Source of the DNA: Rotaria sordida | Lineage: Eukaryota; Rotifera; Eurotatoria; Philodinida; Philodinidae | DNA: 64,000 bases | Assembly (NCBI GenBank): GCA_905250125.1 | Contig: CAJNOL010000027.1 | Span: 62,001 to 126,000, forward strand | Reading direction: 5' to 3' | In this document: positions 46,374 through 59,500 of the stretch, one piece after another | Layout: every line of letters begins with the position of its first letter | Position numbering within the stretch: the first letter of the stretch is position 1 | Notes under the pieces: generated by a model | What the model saw: only the letters and a program-made list of their open reading frames with translations | The model's database searches: none | Told to the model about the DNA's origin: nothing | Translations under genes and position numbers: made by a program

Positions 46374-49085
46374 ACTGATTGATGTAAACTTGAAGTGAAT
46401 TTCTGTCGAAATAAAAAAATAGTATGTTGATTTTCTTGTATTTATTTTTTTCTAGTATGTTTAGTTTATGTCAAGAAAAATAAATGCCTGAAATAGAGTC
46501 GTTGAACGCAAATAGAAAGAAAAAAGAAAAAAAACTTCTCGTCGCCTTTGTTAAATAATGATTCTACAGAAGAAAAAGAAATAATAGAAAATATTGCAAA
46601 TGAGAGTTTTTATTATTAATAATGAAATTGAATTTTTACTTTTTTTTTCTTTTCAGACAAATTATTGTTTCCTGATGAAAATACTAGTTGTTCTTTGCCG
46701 TCTTTTTCTATGCAAAAAATTTTCCAGAGAAGAAAACAACTATGTGTTATTAAAAATTGAAGATCTTCTATTTTTAATGCTCGAGTAGCATATATAAAAA
46801 AAAACCTTCTACAATTGTATATAAATACAAGAGATTGTTAATCATAATTATTTTTCAATGATACTTTCATTATTGTAAATAGATATACAAAATAAAATGA
46901 ACTCATATCTATAATTTTATAAATATAATTATCCATAAATATCTTGAATAAATCATTAATTTTATGTTATGTTTTCTTATTCAATATTTGAATAAAGCAT
47001 AAACAATACATAACGGAAAAGTACGTGTTATTATTGAGCGAACAAATGTTACATTGGAAATAGGAAACATGTTTTATTCTTGTGTTAGAATTTTATATAA
47101 TACGCAAAACAAATTTCTGGAAAAAAAACAATGTCAGGATTTAGTTTTTAGCTTCTAGTAATAAAATATTTGGTCAATATGACAAATAACATTCATCAAG
47201 ACTCGATATAATTGGCCCTAGACTGATGAAACGGAGATATTTATATAGACATATCTTGGTATAAATGCGCATTAAGTGAACTACTAAATAAATGCAAGAG
47301 ATAACTTGACAAATAACAATGACTCGTTTCACAAAAGAAATTTTTTCATAAAACTTAATTTTTATGCTGATAAAAAAATTGATTTCGGATATGTTACACT
47401 TGTTTAATTAAGTTTTGTTTATATGTACAATATGTTATTAGTTTTTCTATAGAAATTTTGTTAAATTATTCAATTGTTACACTGTTGTTTCATATTGTTC
47501 TTAAAACTTTACTTTCAATTTCAAGTGATAAGTGAGTACAATAAAATGAAAAATTCTTTTTATCATATATTAATATGTGTCAAATTTTGAAATTCTATCT
47601 ATGATATGCAAGTCTATTGACTTTGATGTTCGAAGCTTCAATAGTATTGATTTATAAAGATAACATCAAAGTCAATAGACTTGCAAAGCATAGATAGGAT
47701 TTCAAAATTTGACACATATTAATATATGATAAAAAGAATTTTTCATTTTATTGTATTCAATTATCACTTGAAATTGAAAGTAAAGTTTTAAGAACAATAT
47801 GAAACAACAGTGTAACAATTGAATAATTTAACAAAATTTTTATAGAAAAACTAATAACATATTGTACATATAAACAAAACTTAATTAAACAAGTGTAAAA
47901 TATTAGCACTATTTCTATCGCAAAAAGAAAACACTCTTATATTCAGACTCATTCTCTAATTTTCAGTAATTATTACATCATATCTTCATGTAGATACGAT
48001 TGAGCCATTCAATACTTTAATTACAATGATTTTCATTTTCTAAAAACATCCCAGGTTAAACAAACATAATCGTAAATTATCATATATTGACTTGTCACGC
48101 GACTTAGTATTAGGAGCGTATTTCTCTGCATGTGATATGGATACATGTATTAAACCAAAATACGATGAAATATCAAATGTATAGAGATTTTATATTCTTC
48201 GTCTTGGTATAATATTCCTCAGTTAGTTTGATTTCTAATGCATAGGAATCCTTTTCTTCACTATCCTATACAGTCATTCATACTATAGTTACTATACGGT
48301 TATTATGCTACAAACAGAAAGACATAGATAAATTTCCGTTTCTAGGGACTTTGTTTTTCTTGTGTCAAAAAAGTAAAGTCATCTAGGAAGACATGATGAT
48401 TGTATTTATTCATACGAAATAATGATCAAAATTATCTTTAACAGATAATCTAATCAGTATTTTCAATATTTACATTTTCATGATTGTCTGTTATATAGTT
48501 TTTCTCTAAACATATGCATAAATAAAATTTTTACAAATTGTATCCGATGATTTATTTTAGCTTATATTATTGTAGAAATCAGACTTGTGTCACATTACAT
48601 GTGTTAGAAATTCATTTTCATGAATTGTTATTTTAACTAACTTTTTTTTTCGGTATTTATGTCAAGACTTGTATATTGAATGTTACATTGATTTTATATT
48701 GAATTAAAATAGATAACAACCAACCTAAAATCCAATATTCTGTATTGATGTATAACTGTTATTATAAAAAAAAAATTTTGTTTTTTGAACTATAAGAATG
48801 TTTACAATATTAGAAAAAAATTCAAAAAAAAGAAAAAGAAAGAAGTTAACGAGTCCAATTTTGAAGACTCGTGATGTTGTACTATAAAAAGAAATAATTA
48901 ATAAAAAAAATGGAAATGTGAAATAATACTAAGAAAATAACAGTAACAGAATTTTCTTGGTGTATTTAACCAAATTGTCATGGAATCTATGAATATTAAT
49001 GAAATTAATCCAATAAATAAAAATGTAATTTAACCTCTAAATATGAATAATAAAATACAATAAAAATTTAAAAAAAAAAATCTTA
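46374..49085. other. Gene-poor interval with hairpin element
   Basis: AT-rich. It includes the arrestin upstream region and the inverted repeat at 47394-47898. No gene-like frame recognised. The part from 48400 to 49080 is especially A/T rich. Confidence 0.5.
47394..47898. mobile_element. 505-base hairpin element
   Basis: Arms of about 235 bases (47394-47630 and 47655-47898) are close to perfect reverse complements, starting TTACACTTG and ending CAAGTGTAA, around a loop of about 25 bases. ATAT lies just outside both ends (a possible target duplication). No coding capacity. A MITE-like or foldback element that is still well preserved. Confidence 0.8.
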
Positions 49086-49704
49086 CGAGGGAACCTTTTC
49101 AACTGTCCAATCGCTTTTGAGTTCGAACTCAGTGTGAAAGATAGACCCCAGTGAGGTATGAAAAGACCCAAAAGGATAAGTGCCCATAGGCCTTCTGTCC
49201 AGAGTTATAGGCATTTTACTGGATTTTTAGCCTATGGCACAGTATATACCAAAAAATCGGATGACAATATTTCGAGCTGAGATTTTGTCCAAAGATAGGT
49301 CTATGTACCAATAGAATGCCCTGAAAATTTCAGCTCAAAAGAATGTTTCAATCTCGAGATATTGAACACCCAAAACCCAAAAAATTCTAGCATCATTCGC
49401 GGGATATGCGCGGTTTTTGGGAGTTTAATATCCCGAGATTGAAACATTCTTTTGAGCTGAAATTTTCAGGACATTCTATTGGTACATAGACCTATCTTTG
49501 GACAAAATCTCAGCTCGAAATATTGTCATCCGATTTTTTGGTATATACTGTGCCATAGGCTAAAAATCCAGTAAAATGCCTATAACTCTGGACAGAAGGC
49601 CTATGGGCACTTATCCTTTTGGGCCTTTTCATACCTCACTGGGGTCTATCTTTCACACTGAGTTCGAACTCAAAAGCGATTGGACAGTTGAAAAGGTTCC
49701 CTCG
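49086..49704. mobile_element. Nearly perfect 619-base palindrome (recent DNA element)
   Basis: Arms of about 293 bases (49086-49378 and 49412-49704) mirror each other with only a few mismatches. The terminus is CGAGGGAACCTTTTCAACTG and a 3-base duplication TTA flanks it (49083-49085, 49705-49707). A TTA/TAA 3-bp target is typical of PIF/Harbinger-type elements, but no transposase is present to confirm the family. Base composition is noticeably less AT-rich than the flanks. It ends 21 bases from the stop codon of the glutamine-rich gene, so it probably lies in that gene's 3' UTR. Confidence 0.88.
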
Positions 49705-49725
49705 TTAGTTACCTTGGTGATGAAA

Positions 49726-52280
49726 TTATATGTATCGATTCCGTGTTAGAGTTGCTTCTACAGATGAATATACATCAGTAGTATTATATAAACTGTCTGA
49801 TGATATTGAATGATATTTCTGTACACTTTGTTGAGATTGATTGATAGGTTGAAAGTTTTGGTCTACTTGATCAGCTAGATCTAATGCAACTTGAAGTGCA
49901 TGATTATTACTACTTCTTACATGTTGAATAATATCGCTTGGTAATTGATCAACAACAACAGGTACAGGATATTTATCATTATCATTATCGAACTGTGATG
50001 GAATTGGATAACCATCAGGTTCAGTAGGTTCAGCATACTCAATATGAAATTGACGACCATGTAAGTCAGGAATTTGACTGTAATAATACGATAAATTCGA
50101 AGAATTTCTTCTTAGTTTTGGGTTTTTTTCAAATTATACTTACTTGAGCATGTCGAGAAGATTTTCTTGACTTAATTCAGGTGTGTCGAGTGCTGATGAT
50201 GGTCGATATATTTCAGTAGCAAGGGGTACAGTATATGATCTTTGTAATCCATATGGTGAAGCATTATAAGGACTGCTAGTATGGTTTACTGGTATTGGTA
50301 TTGATTGTTGCTCACCAGCTGCTTCGAAATTGATTGGTATAAAGAGACTTGGTGGCTGTTTACGAGGATAATTCTTGAATGTACCAATGTCTAAAATCAA
50401 ATAATAAAATAATTAATGAATTATTTTATTAATTGATTAATTTTTAGATATAGATTAAGAATAAAGAAAAAAATTCTAGACAAAAATGAAAACCTCTTGG
50501 TATAGGACTACTGGGTTGTGATAAGCTGAAATTTCGATAAGGTAATCGTTGTGGATTAACGCTTGAGATATTGTTTGAAGTTTTTAAAGGCGTTGGAAAA
50601 ATTGGAACAGATTGTATTGGATGAATGTCCCTGTTGTGCGCATATACAGAAGATGACCGATTAATAGCCGTAGATCCAACAGGGCCAATAGGTCGCGATG
50701 ATCGTGGACCCATCGGTGGAAGAGAAGGATTTCGGTGTTTTTGTTGAATGGTTTGTTGCTGCCGTTGCTGAAATAGTTGTCGATATCTCTGTTGTTGCTC
50801 TGATTGTTGAATTTGTTGTTGTTGCTGATTCTGTTGTTGTAGAAATTGTTGTAACCGTTGGTTTTGCAGTTGCTGTTGTCGTAAAAGTTCTTGTCGTAGT
50901 CGTTGTTGTTCTCTTTGTTGCTGTAGTTTTAATTGTTGCCTTTGTTGCTGTAGTTTTAATTGTTCCCTTTGTCGCAGTTCTAATTGTTGTCGGCGTAGTT
51001 GTTCTTTTTGTCGCAATTGAAGTTGCTGTTGCTGTAGTTGTAATTGCCTTTGTTGTTGTTGCTTTTGTTCCAACTGAAGTTGTTGTTGTTGCTTTTGTTC
51101 CAACTGCAGTTGTTGTCGCTTTTGTTGTAACAGTAATTGTTGTTGTCTTTGTCGTAATTGCATTTGTTGTTGTCTTTGTTGTAAGAATTGAAATTTTTGT
51201 TCTGGTGTAGGAGTAGATATTTGGAGATGTGGATGCCTGGTTGATGGAGAAACAGATCCAACACGTTGATTAGAATATAGTTGTTGTGGTCTAGTTGGTC
51301 CTTGTGGAACTAGAGAATTAATATTATCATCACTAAAATTAAGAATGATTGGCTCGCTAGCGAAGTTTTTATTAGAGTGTGTTTGTAATCTATTGTTAAT
51401 TAATTGTCGAATAGTTGCTTCAGGTGGTGGTCCACCAGTGGCTGGATCATAACGAACCTTCACAATAATTGGAGCATTATCATCCCCTCCTCCATATCTG
51501 TTGTCAACAGCACCATTCATTTCAATACCTGGCTGAGAATAAAAACCATATGCGTTGTTGGGTACTATTTGTGTTAAAGAAGACGATTTCATTGGTGGAG
51601 CAATATTTGGAGCAGCAATGTTAGCAAACATATTTGATTTTACAGAAGAAATTGGTCCTGATATTCGAGTTAATGGAGCCATTGTATGAGCTTTTCGTTC
51701 TCGTCGAATAGAATCATGTAAAACATTAGCTGAATGTGCAGTAGCTAATGGTATTGAACCTTGTGATGAGATACTATCAGTCTTAGATCTACTGTCTAGA
51801 CTAGATTGTCTAGATAAAAATCGGTTTTGATTTATGTTGGGCGCCTTATTTGTAGTTCTAGATTCTATGAAACAGAATATAATATGAATAAAAATAATAA
51901 ATGTAAAATAAATACATACGTCGTCTGAAAGTATTATTAGTGTTAGATGCATCTGATAAATCTGTTGCAAAGCCATTTTCTTGATTATTAATCATGTTTT
52001 TCACATGATGGTTAATTCCATTTGAATCTTGATTTAGTCCAATATGCTGTTGAATATTATTATTTGATGTTGAATTAATTTGTTTCTCTAAATTTACATG
52101 TTCAAAAATAGGTTGCGAACTCGAAACTGAAGAAAATGAACTTGATGTACTACTGTCGATTTGTTGATTTACACTATTTCGATTCGATACGACTTCATGA
52201 ATTTGCCTCAGATTCGACATTGGTTGCCGATAACAAGATTGGTGATTAAATCCGTGAGCTATTATTGGTATTTGATGCAT
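49726..52280 (-). CDS. Glutamine-rich protein of unknown function
   Basis: Four exons, 51920-52280, 50494-51864, 50144-50390 and 49726-50077, total 2331 nt, or 776 aa. I do not recognise a family. The N-terminal third is Ser/Asn-rich with basic Ser/Thr patches (RQSSLDSRSKTDSISSQGS). A moderately ordered segment DDNAPIIVKVRYDPATGGPP may be a short folded piece. About 150 residues (encoded around 50745-51190) are almost only Gln, Leu and Arg, and are probably coiled coil or disordered. A Pro/Ser-rich part follows, then a C-terminus containing IPDLHGRQFHIEYAEPTEPD and DQLPSDIIQHVRSSNNHALQ that looks more conserved in style. Spliced frames join cleanly. Exact start uncertain: the ATG at 52280 is the first in the frame. 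Confidence 0.75.
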
Positions 52281-53051
52281 TCTTTTTTACAAAAGCAACA
52301 ATACAGATAGTTGTTTGTCACGCGTGTCCTTGCTTATATAATGATGGACGAGACTACTAAAACCAAACACAAGAGAATAGAGCACATTTATTATATGTCT
52401 AGTGCATATGTGTGAACAGAAAAAAAACACCTTGAATACTTTTAATGTGCACACCATAACTGTGATATATGTCTGTGCGTTTATGATTCGTTTATTTATC
52501 TGTACAAAATTATTCTGTTTTTATTTAATGATTGATATTTTTCAATGCAAAAGAATATAATACAAACAAGGGGAAAAAATAGAAAGGTCATATTAGATTG
52601 AATATTAATTATATAATTAGATTCAACGAATTAAGAATGTATTTAACTCGATTTGACATGAAAATCAAATAAAAAGAAAAAGAAAAAGAAAAGAAGCATA
52701 TCTGTACTCTTTCTTTTTTTTTTCAAGATATTTCGAATCTTATCCATAAAGAGATATTTTTCGATTTTATTTAAAACAATATTAACTAATATAAATGAAC
52801 TACTATTCTATAAAAATGAAATATTTAACTTTGAATATTATATATATCATCGTAATCTAGTCATTTTTCTTTTCAATATATCATTAATAAAAAAAAAAGA
52901 TATATATCTCTATTCTACTCATATCAATCACTGGTTTATTCAAAAACAAAACTATTAACGATCAAAAAATGCACATCTGATTTAAACGACAGTAGTATTA
53001 CATTGACTTCCTTCACTCATTTCTTTCAATATTTTTCATGTTACTACACAT

Positions 53052-53082
<31 letters not shown>

Positions 53083-53504
53083 AAATGAACATAAATAATA
53101 TAATGTTGTTTACACGTTGCTTACTCCTTACCACATATTGCGTTGTAAAAAAATACCTGATTATTATGATCAGATATGATATGTGTCATACGGTTGAGTA
53201 GTTCTATATAATACACAAAAACTGACATCAACTACTTGTGATTTTTTTCATTGCATTCAAATAATTTTCCTTTTGTTTTTTTAAAGAAACTAAGTAATGA
53301 CTGTAGGCGATACATACACTTATTTATTGGGTCGGTGTTTATCAAAAAAAAAAAGAACAAAAAAAGAAAAGAAATCATTCAACCAATACTATTAGAGTTT
53401 CATGAACAAGTAGAGTACTGAAAAATATAGATATAAATGACAATTAGAATGAGAACAATAATGTAGAAAAGAGATTCTCAAAAGTTTCAATCATTCACTT
53501 TTTT
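52281..53504. other. Upstream region of the glutamine-rich gene and 3' flank of the TLC gene
   Basis: AT-rich. Contains an (AT)n microsatellite at about 53056-53078 and A/T homopolymers. No gene or RNA recognised. Confidence 0.5.
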
Positions 53505-55736
53505 TTATGACATTAATTTACGTGACTTATATCGTTTTAGAAAATCAGTATACAATACACGATAAAAGAGTATTGGATTTATTATCCACATAACTGGAAT
53601 GAGAATAATTGTGACAAATAAATAATAGGAATCTCCTACACGATAACGATCATAATAAACAAAAATAGTAACAAAAAATAACATACATAAACGACATAAA
53701 AAGAATGTTAGAATATTTATAATCATATTTAACTGAACGAAAAAATTCTCACGTGGAATATTAAAAAGTTGAAAAAGTTTTCGAGCATGTAAAAATATTG
53801 AATTTACTTCAGCTAATAATGCAAACATTTGATAACCAATATTTAATACACGCATTATGTTTAAACCAAAGAAAATTAAAATCTACAAGCAAAAGATTAG
53901 AACAAAAATTTTACTATATTCAAATAACTATGGAGAAACATCGCAAGAGGAAATATTCAATTGAAATATTAAATTTTTCTACTAAAATTCTATATGTTAG
54001 TAGAATCTTCGAAGGGTCGTAATCGAAAATACAATGTGACTTTTGTTAATATCATGATAACAAAATCATAATCATAATAACCCATGGTTTATAAGAAGAA
54101 AGATAAAATAGCATACAGCTCTCGTCTTTTTTTCACCATTTTTGGTTATCGAAGACAGTACAACCAATCAAGTTGAAATTTTTACCAGAGATAGAGCACC
54201 AAAAATAAGGAAACACTTGTTCGAGCAGAAAAAAATTTAAAGCGGATTTTTGCGATTTTTTTCCAGTTAATCCTGATTTTCCATAGGGTCGCATTCTGAT
54301 TACTTACAACCGGTATCTAACTTTGTTCAATCAGGCTGAAATTTTTACGCACGATAAGCCACGAATCCGATTTTGGCACCGAACATGTACGTATTTCTCT
54401 CATAAACAAAAGTAAAATTTTTGTAACAGGTTAAAAGAACATCTGATATATAGTCTTGGGTATTAGTAAAATAGATTTTCAGTCCAATCGGATAAAATTT
54501 GATGGGAGTCGTAATTAGAGATGTATTGGATCAAGTTTTTTGGCTATGGTTCCAGTCTAGAGAAAATTATTCTAGAATTTATTCGCATCACATCTAAAAT
54601 AATTCTTCAATACTCGTGTTTTGGTTTATTTAATCGACGATTAGTACAGTTTTTCGAAACATCTCTTTTGAATTATGTTCTAATTCATATAATTTGCTTA
54701 AAACCATAGAATATTTTACTATATGCTTGAGTCTTTGTCCTGGCAATTTTTTTCGCATGATGCCGATTCCGCACACCTTTAGCTATAATGTGCCAGGATA
54801 TGGCCCTATGAAAATTAATGTTTCCCAGAAAGAACCGCTAAAATCCACTGCAAAATTTTTTTCTCGAACGGAAGTCTCCTTAGTTTTGATGGTTTATCTG
54901 TGATAAAAAATTTCAGCTTGACCCGTTGTACCATCTTCAAGAACCAGGAATAGTCAAAAAAGAGGGAATACTCTTAACTCCTATTCTCCTTACTCACTAG
55001 AGATTGTAACAGACTTTTCTATTCTGTGATGATTATTAGGAAGAAAAAGTCCATGTTGTATAGACTTCATATTCATGTTCAGTGAAAACTTATTCACTTC
55101 AGTCAAAAGTAGATTTTCTTTTTCGTTTTGTTTTCTTGGCACCTGTTTGATTTTAAAATGTAGGACGTCCTCAAGGTCGATGTTTTTTTATTTTTCATCA
55201 AATTTTAAAATCATTTTGATTTAGAATAAATGAATTTATATTTTGGGAAAAGAAACTTACAACAATATGATGTAATATGATTTCAAATAAATTTAATCCT
55301 CTTCTGTTTGATATAACATCACAGAAATCATAGCAAAAATAACCTAAAATAAATAAATCATATGAAAAACTTTACATTAATTACTTAATTTATCTAAAAT
55401 ACCAAATGATAATGAACATGTTAAATACGTAACAAAATTAACGTGTTTAACAAAGTCATATTGTAATTCCGGATATGCATAAAAACTATATAGAACAAGT
55501 AGACCGGTTATAAAAGCATGCAACCAACTAATTAATAAATTTAATCGTTGCCATCGTTCTTCATCTGAATATGTGAACCATGTTCGAATATATGGTGACG
55601 ATAGTCCATGATTATTTGATTTATTTACTGATAGTCGAACATAAGTTAATGGATCTATTAAATAACGACAACAAAGAAAAAATCCAAAAGATGAAATAAC
55701 CCAACTAAAGCCAAGTGTTGCATTAATTGTAAACAT
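53505..55736 (-). CDS. TLC-domain membrane protein (TLCD1/2-like)
   Basis: Exons 55403-55736, 55261-55343 and 53505-53882 total 795 nt, or 264 aa. A multi-span membrane protein whose TLC (TRAM-LAG1-CLN8) features include FGYFCYDFCDVI, then the family His pair in NLFEIILHHIVILIFFGL, and EVNSIFLHARKLFQL, closely matching the order in TLCD1/TLCD2. Those proteins act in membrane phospholipid composition and fluidity. The ATG at 55736 falls directly after a TTTAG acceptor-like site, so a non-coding 5' exon is likely. Intron 53883-55260 contains an inverted-repeat insertion. Assignment within the TLC superfamily is good, but to TLCD1 or TLCD2 specifically only tentative. Confidence 0.85.
54110..54990. 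mobile_element. Inverted-repeat insertion in the TLC gene intron
   Basis: Left words such as AAGACAGTACAACC and GTTGAAATTTTTACCAGAGATA (about 54151-54200) are mirrored at about 54895-54945. CCATAGGGTCGCATTC (about 54280) pairs with the block around 54795-54812. Roughly 0.88 kb, imperfect arms, no coding capacity. Old foldback element. Confidence 0.55.
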
Positions 55737-56538
55737 CTAAATTATAACAAGAAAAAAAATTCAAATATATTGCATTTTGTTTTCATCAATCTAGAATTTT
55801 ATTTTTTGAAATTTTCTTTAGATTTTAAGCGCACAAAAAAGAAAAAGAACGAATGCCACTGAAGCGCAAGCAAAGCGGTGGTCAGAAAAAGAAGTCAGTG
55901 GCGGCGGTGGCGTTAAACATATCACTGTCGTCACAAAAGAAAAAATAATGCCCAGAGAGTAGTATATATATATATATATATGAAGTCGTTCTACTTTCGT
56001 CAATGGAATGAGCAATATGGAAGAATAGTAATAACAAAAAAAGACAAAGAATGGTAGTCAATAATGATAAAGAGATATAAATATGTTTGAATAACAATGA
56101 ACAAAAAATATGAAATGAATGCAGAATTATCTGACAACATGAGTCGAACAAACAAAAAAGAAAAAACAAACTGATGTATTTTTCAAGTCGAAATAGATTC
56201 ATGCAAGAAATTGACAATAGCCCATTAATCAATTTTCAAAAGGCAAATAAATACAAACGAAAAAGAACCAAAAGAAAAAGTTTTTCGAACAAGACATTTT
56301 TTGTATTTTGTTCCTTTTTTTTTGATTACAGATAAGGACGGATAACATATACACAAAGCGAAAAAGTCTTTGGCTCAGTGGATAAGAAAAAAAAAGGAAT
56401 TCATAGACAAGTTGTAGATGAAATAGCAAAAAGAAAAAATGGAACCAAGAAAAAAAACCTACGTAAGTAAATTCAATAAGCTAAAAGTCTGTTATAAATA
56501 AAAGGCAGGAATGTTTTCGTGTGTTTTTTTATTTATAT
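55737..56538. other. Spacer between the TLC gene and SLK
   Basis: Contains a TA microsatellite (about 55963-55981) and purine-rich tracts. Minus-strand frames are Phe/Leu-rich translations of those tracts. Holds the TLC gene upstream region and SLK 3' UTR. No gene seen. Confidence 0.5.
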
Positions 56539-59500
56539 TCAATTCAATGTTCCAAAATTTGATGTTGGTGGAGTATCAAAATAAAAATCACGCTGTTTTA
56601 ATGTTTCACGTGCAAATTTTTCTTCGAGTTCCTAGAAAAGAATAGAACAAAAACGAGAACTATTATTTGTGAAAAAAAAAAAACATTAATTTTAGAAATA
56701 AGAAATGAATAAAGAATGAGAAAATAATGTAGAAGATAAACGATTGAATAAATATGATGTAAATGTATGTGCAAACCGACAAATGAAAACAAAAACACCA
56801 AGATATGTAACATTGATCGAGCAGCAGCAGCAGTGGCTGATTAGTAATCAGAAGTAATAATAGAAATAAAAAAGAACCCCAATGTGTATGAGCATTTGAG
56901 TGAATATGAAGAATAGGATATTTTGAAAATAGAAAAGACACCATGGGAACACAGCACTCAAACTACCTATCAATCTCTCGCTCATTCTTTTAATTGTTTT
57001 TATAATATTTAAAAGAGAATATTTTCGCTATCATTGCTTAATTTCCAAAATTGCTCATCATCATTTAATTCAACACCTGGCCATGAATGCCATGACTGTA
57101 AACGATGATTACCAGTTGAACGAAGTATAACAGGTGCACGTGATGATATTGGGGAATTTATGATATTTGCCGTAAATGGTGAAAATCGAGTTCGAAGTAA
57201 TGTCGCACTCGAAAATGGAAGAGATATAGGTGTTTGCTAGAGAAATACAAAGTTATATATATATATATAAAAAAAAACAAAAACAAAACAACCTAGCGAT
57301 TAAAAATTTAAAAAAAGTTAATTATTATATGTGAGCGAGTTAATTATTTCATTTCTAGACCAGTCACCAATGATTAGAAAATGATGAGTTTATGCTTTTC
57401 TTTTTTCATCGAAAAAAAAACATTAATAGCTAGCTAATTAACTATCTATCTACCCGTTTCTCAAAGATGCATAATAGATGAATTGTTGAAAGCAGATGGA
57501 CGACGACGAGTAGGTATTGTAGAAAATGGTTGAATTGGTGGTAAATCTGTTAATGGATCAAATGAAGCTCGTACGTAACGAGCAAGTTGTGTTGTAGTTG
57601 ATGGTGCTCGTTGTGAAGAAGGATAGCTGTTATAATAAATTTGTTGAGATTGTTTCCGTTGTTGTTCTAATGTTGTCATTGGACGAAAATTGGGATCAAG
57701 TAAAGCTTCAAGAGAAATCTCATCGGCATTGAAGACAAATGTCTGAAATTGTCTATTATTCTCAATAGATTGCGAATGTTTTTCATTATTCTGACTCGTA
57801 ATTTTTATTGGTGATTCTGGACATGAACGTATATTAAACTGATCAATCTGGATGAGAGAGAAAATTATTTGTTTAATAATATGATATGTATATATGTTGA
57901 ATTATTGGTTCTTTTTTTGTTAATAAATGTTCATATAATAAAGAAAAAAAAATACGAATAAGATTTTCTTACCAATTTCCTTGTTTTTTGTGTATTACGA
58001 AATTCAATCCAATCACTTTCAAAAGTTGATTGAAGTTCTTGTAATTTACGCGTTTCAAATTCGACACATTGTTCTAATTTTTGTCTCTAAAAAAAAAAAG
58101 AAGAGAATTTTTTTCTTCATTGAAATAAGCTTCTTTTGTCTTTTTTTTACTTGAACAAGTAATAATTCATTTTTTGTCGTTTGATGTTTATTTTGAAGAT
58201 TTTGTATTAAACGACGATGTTTTTCTTTTAAACGATCTTCATGAATACGACGTCTTTCATTTTCATCATTTTCAAACTAAAACAAAATATTTTGTTAGTA
58301 GGAAAAAAGACAAGGACCCTTTTAATATAAATCAAATGACTGATTTTCATCTCGTGCTACATTGGATTGTTTCTTTTTTTTTTTAGCATGAATGCAATTA
58401 CAATTTAAGCACAAGAGGGTAAAAAAAAATTTTGTTTTCTTAATCATCACTAATGAGAAATATTTATAAATGATTTCATTATGACAGTAAAAATAACTAT
58501 TCGCTCTTTTAATTGAAAATATCTAAAAACTAAGTCTTTATATCCTCTGCCATCATCAATTATAAAATATAATTATTTCTTTTCAACTTTTGAGAGTCAT
58601 TAAGAATCAACCAGAGTAGTATATAAGAGACTAATGAAAGTTTCTTGTCATATTAATATAAAATATTAGCAAAAACGCTGCGACTGAACGTATTATGTAT
58701 GTATATCACAAGAAGCTTTACAATCAAACTTTCAAGTGTATTTAATCTTAAAGAGAAAAAATTCTGAATAAAATGAAGAGTTGCCACATTTTCTACGACC
58801 TTCCTTTAAAAAGTTATAAGCATCACAAACAATCTAAAAAAGCGAAATTTATTATAGCATTGCTGTAAAACACATTTTTTGTGATGCTTATAACATTTTA
58901 AAGAAAGGTCATAGTAGATGCGGTGATCTCTCATTTTATTCAATACTTTTCTCTCTTTAAAATGGTATTATGAAAAACTAATTTTCGCAAAGTTTTCTGG
59001 TATCTAAAAACTATCGTATTTGATTATTTCAGAAACCTTCATCTCATATTTCATCTATGAAATTTCGGTATGAAATGCATTTGATAATGAACTTCATTGA
59101 CTATGCAAATTACTACTAGAATTTGAGTTAAATGCTTAGTATTGAAAAGAAAAATACGTTGATCTTATATTTTTGACGAGTATTCTAGATGCCGAAATGC
59201 TTGAGTTTTTCTTATGAATATGCGGAAAATCTAGCACTCAATGATTTCTAGGAATTATTCTGTATTTCAAATATAAAGGTATATAATCATTTTCAAATAA
59301 ATCTGATGAGAATAAATAAAATGTTGCATGCTGCGATATCTGAGAAATACATATCAAATAGCAACTCTGTAGAAAAATTTAAAATATAAAAGCAAATATA
59401 AAAATTCATAAATCATTCAAATTATTATGAAATCATGTTTTTTTTTTATAGCTGATATTCATCTTACTTTCTTTATAGATCGTCAAGAATGTTTGACTGT

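Noticed and set aside
50698..51210. 170-codon valine-rich plus-strand frame
   Set aside because: Antisense of the CAA/CAG-rich glutamine tract; the composition is forced by the repeat.
55818..56944. Several Phe/Leu/Ser-rich minus-strand frames that look like membrane proteins
   Set aside because: They are translations of pyrimidine-rich spacer and intron DNA, have no motifs, and conflict with the SLK terminal exon at 56539-56631.
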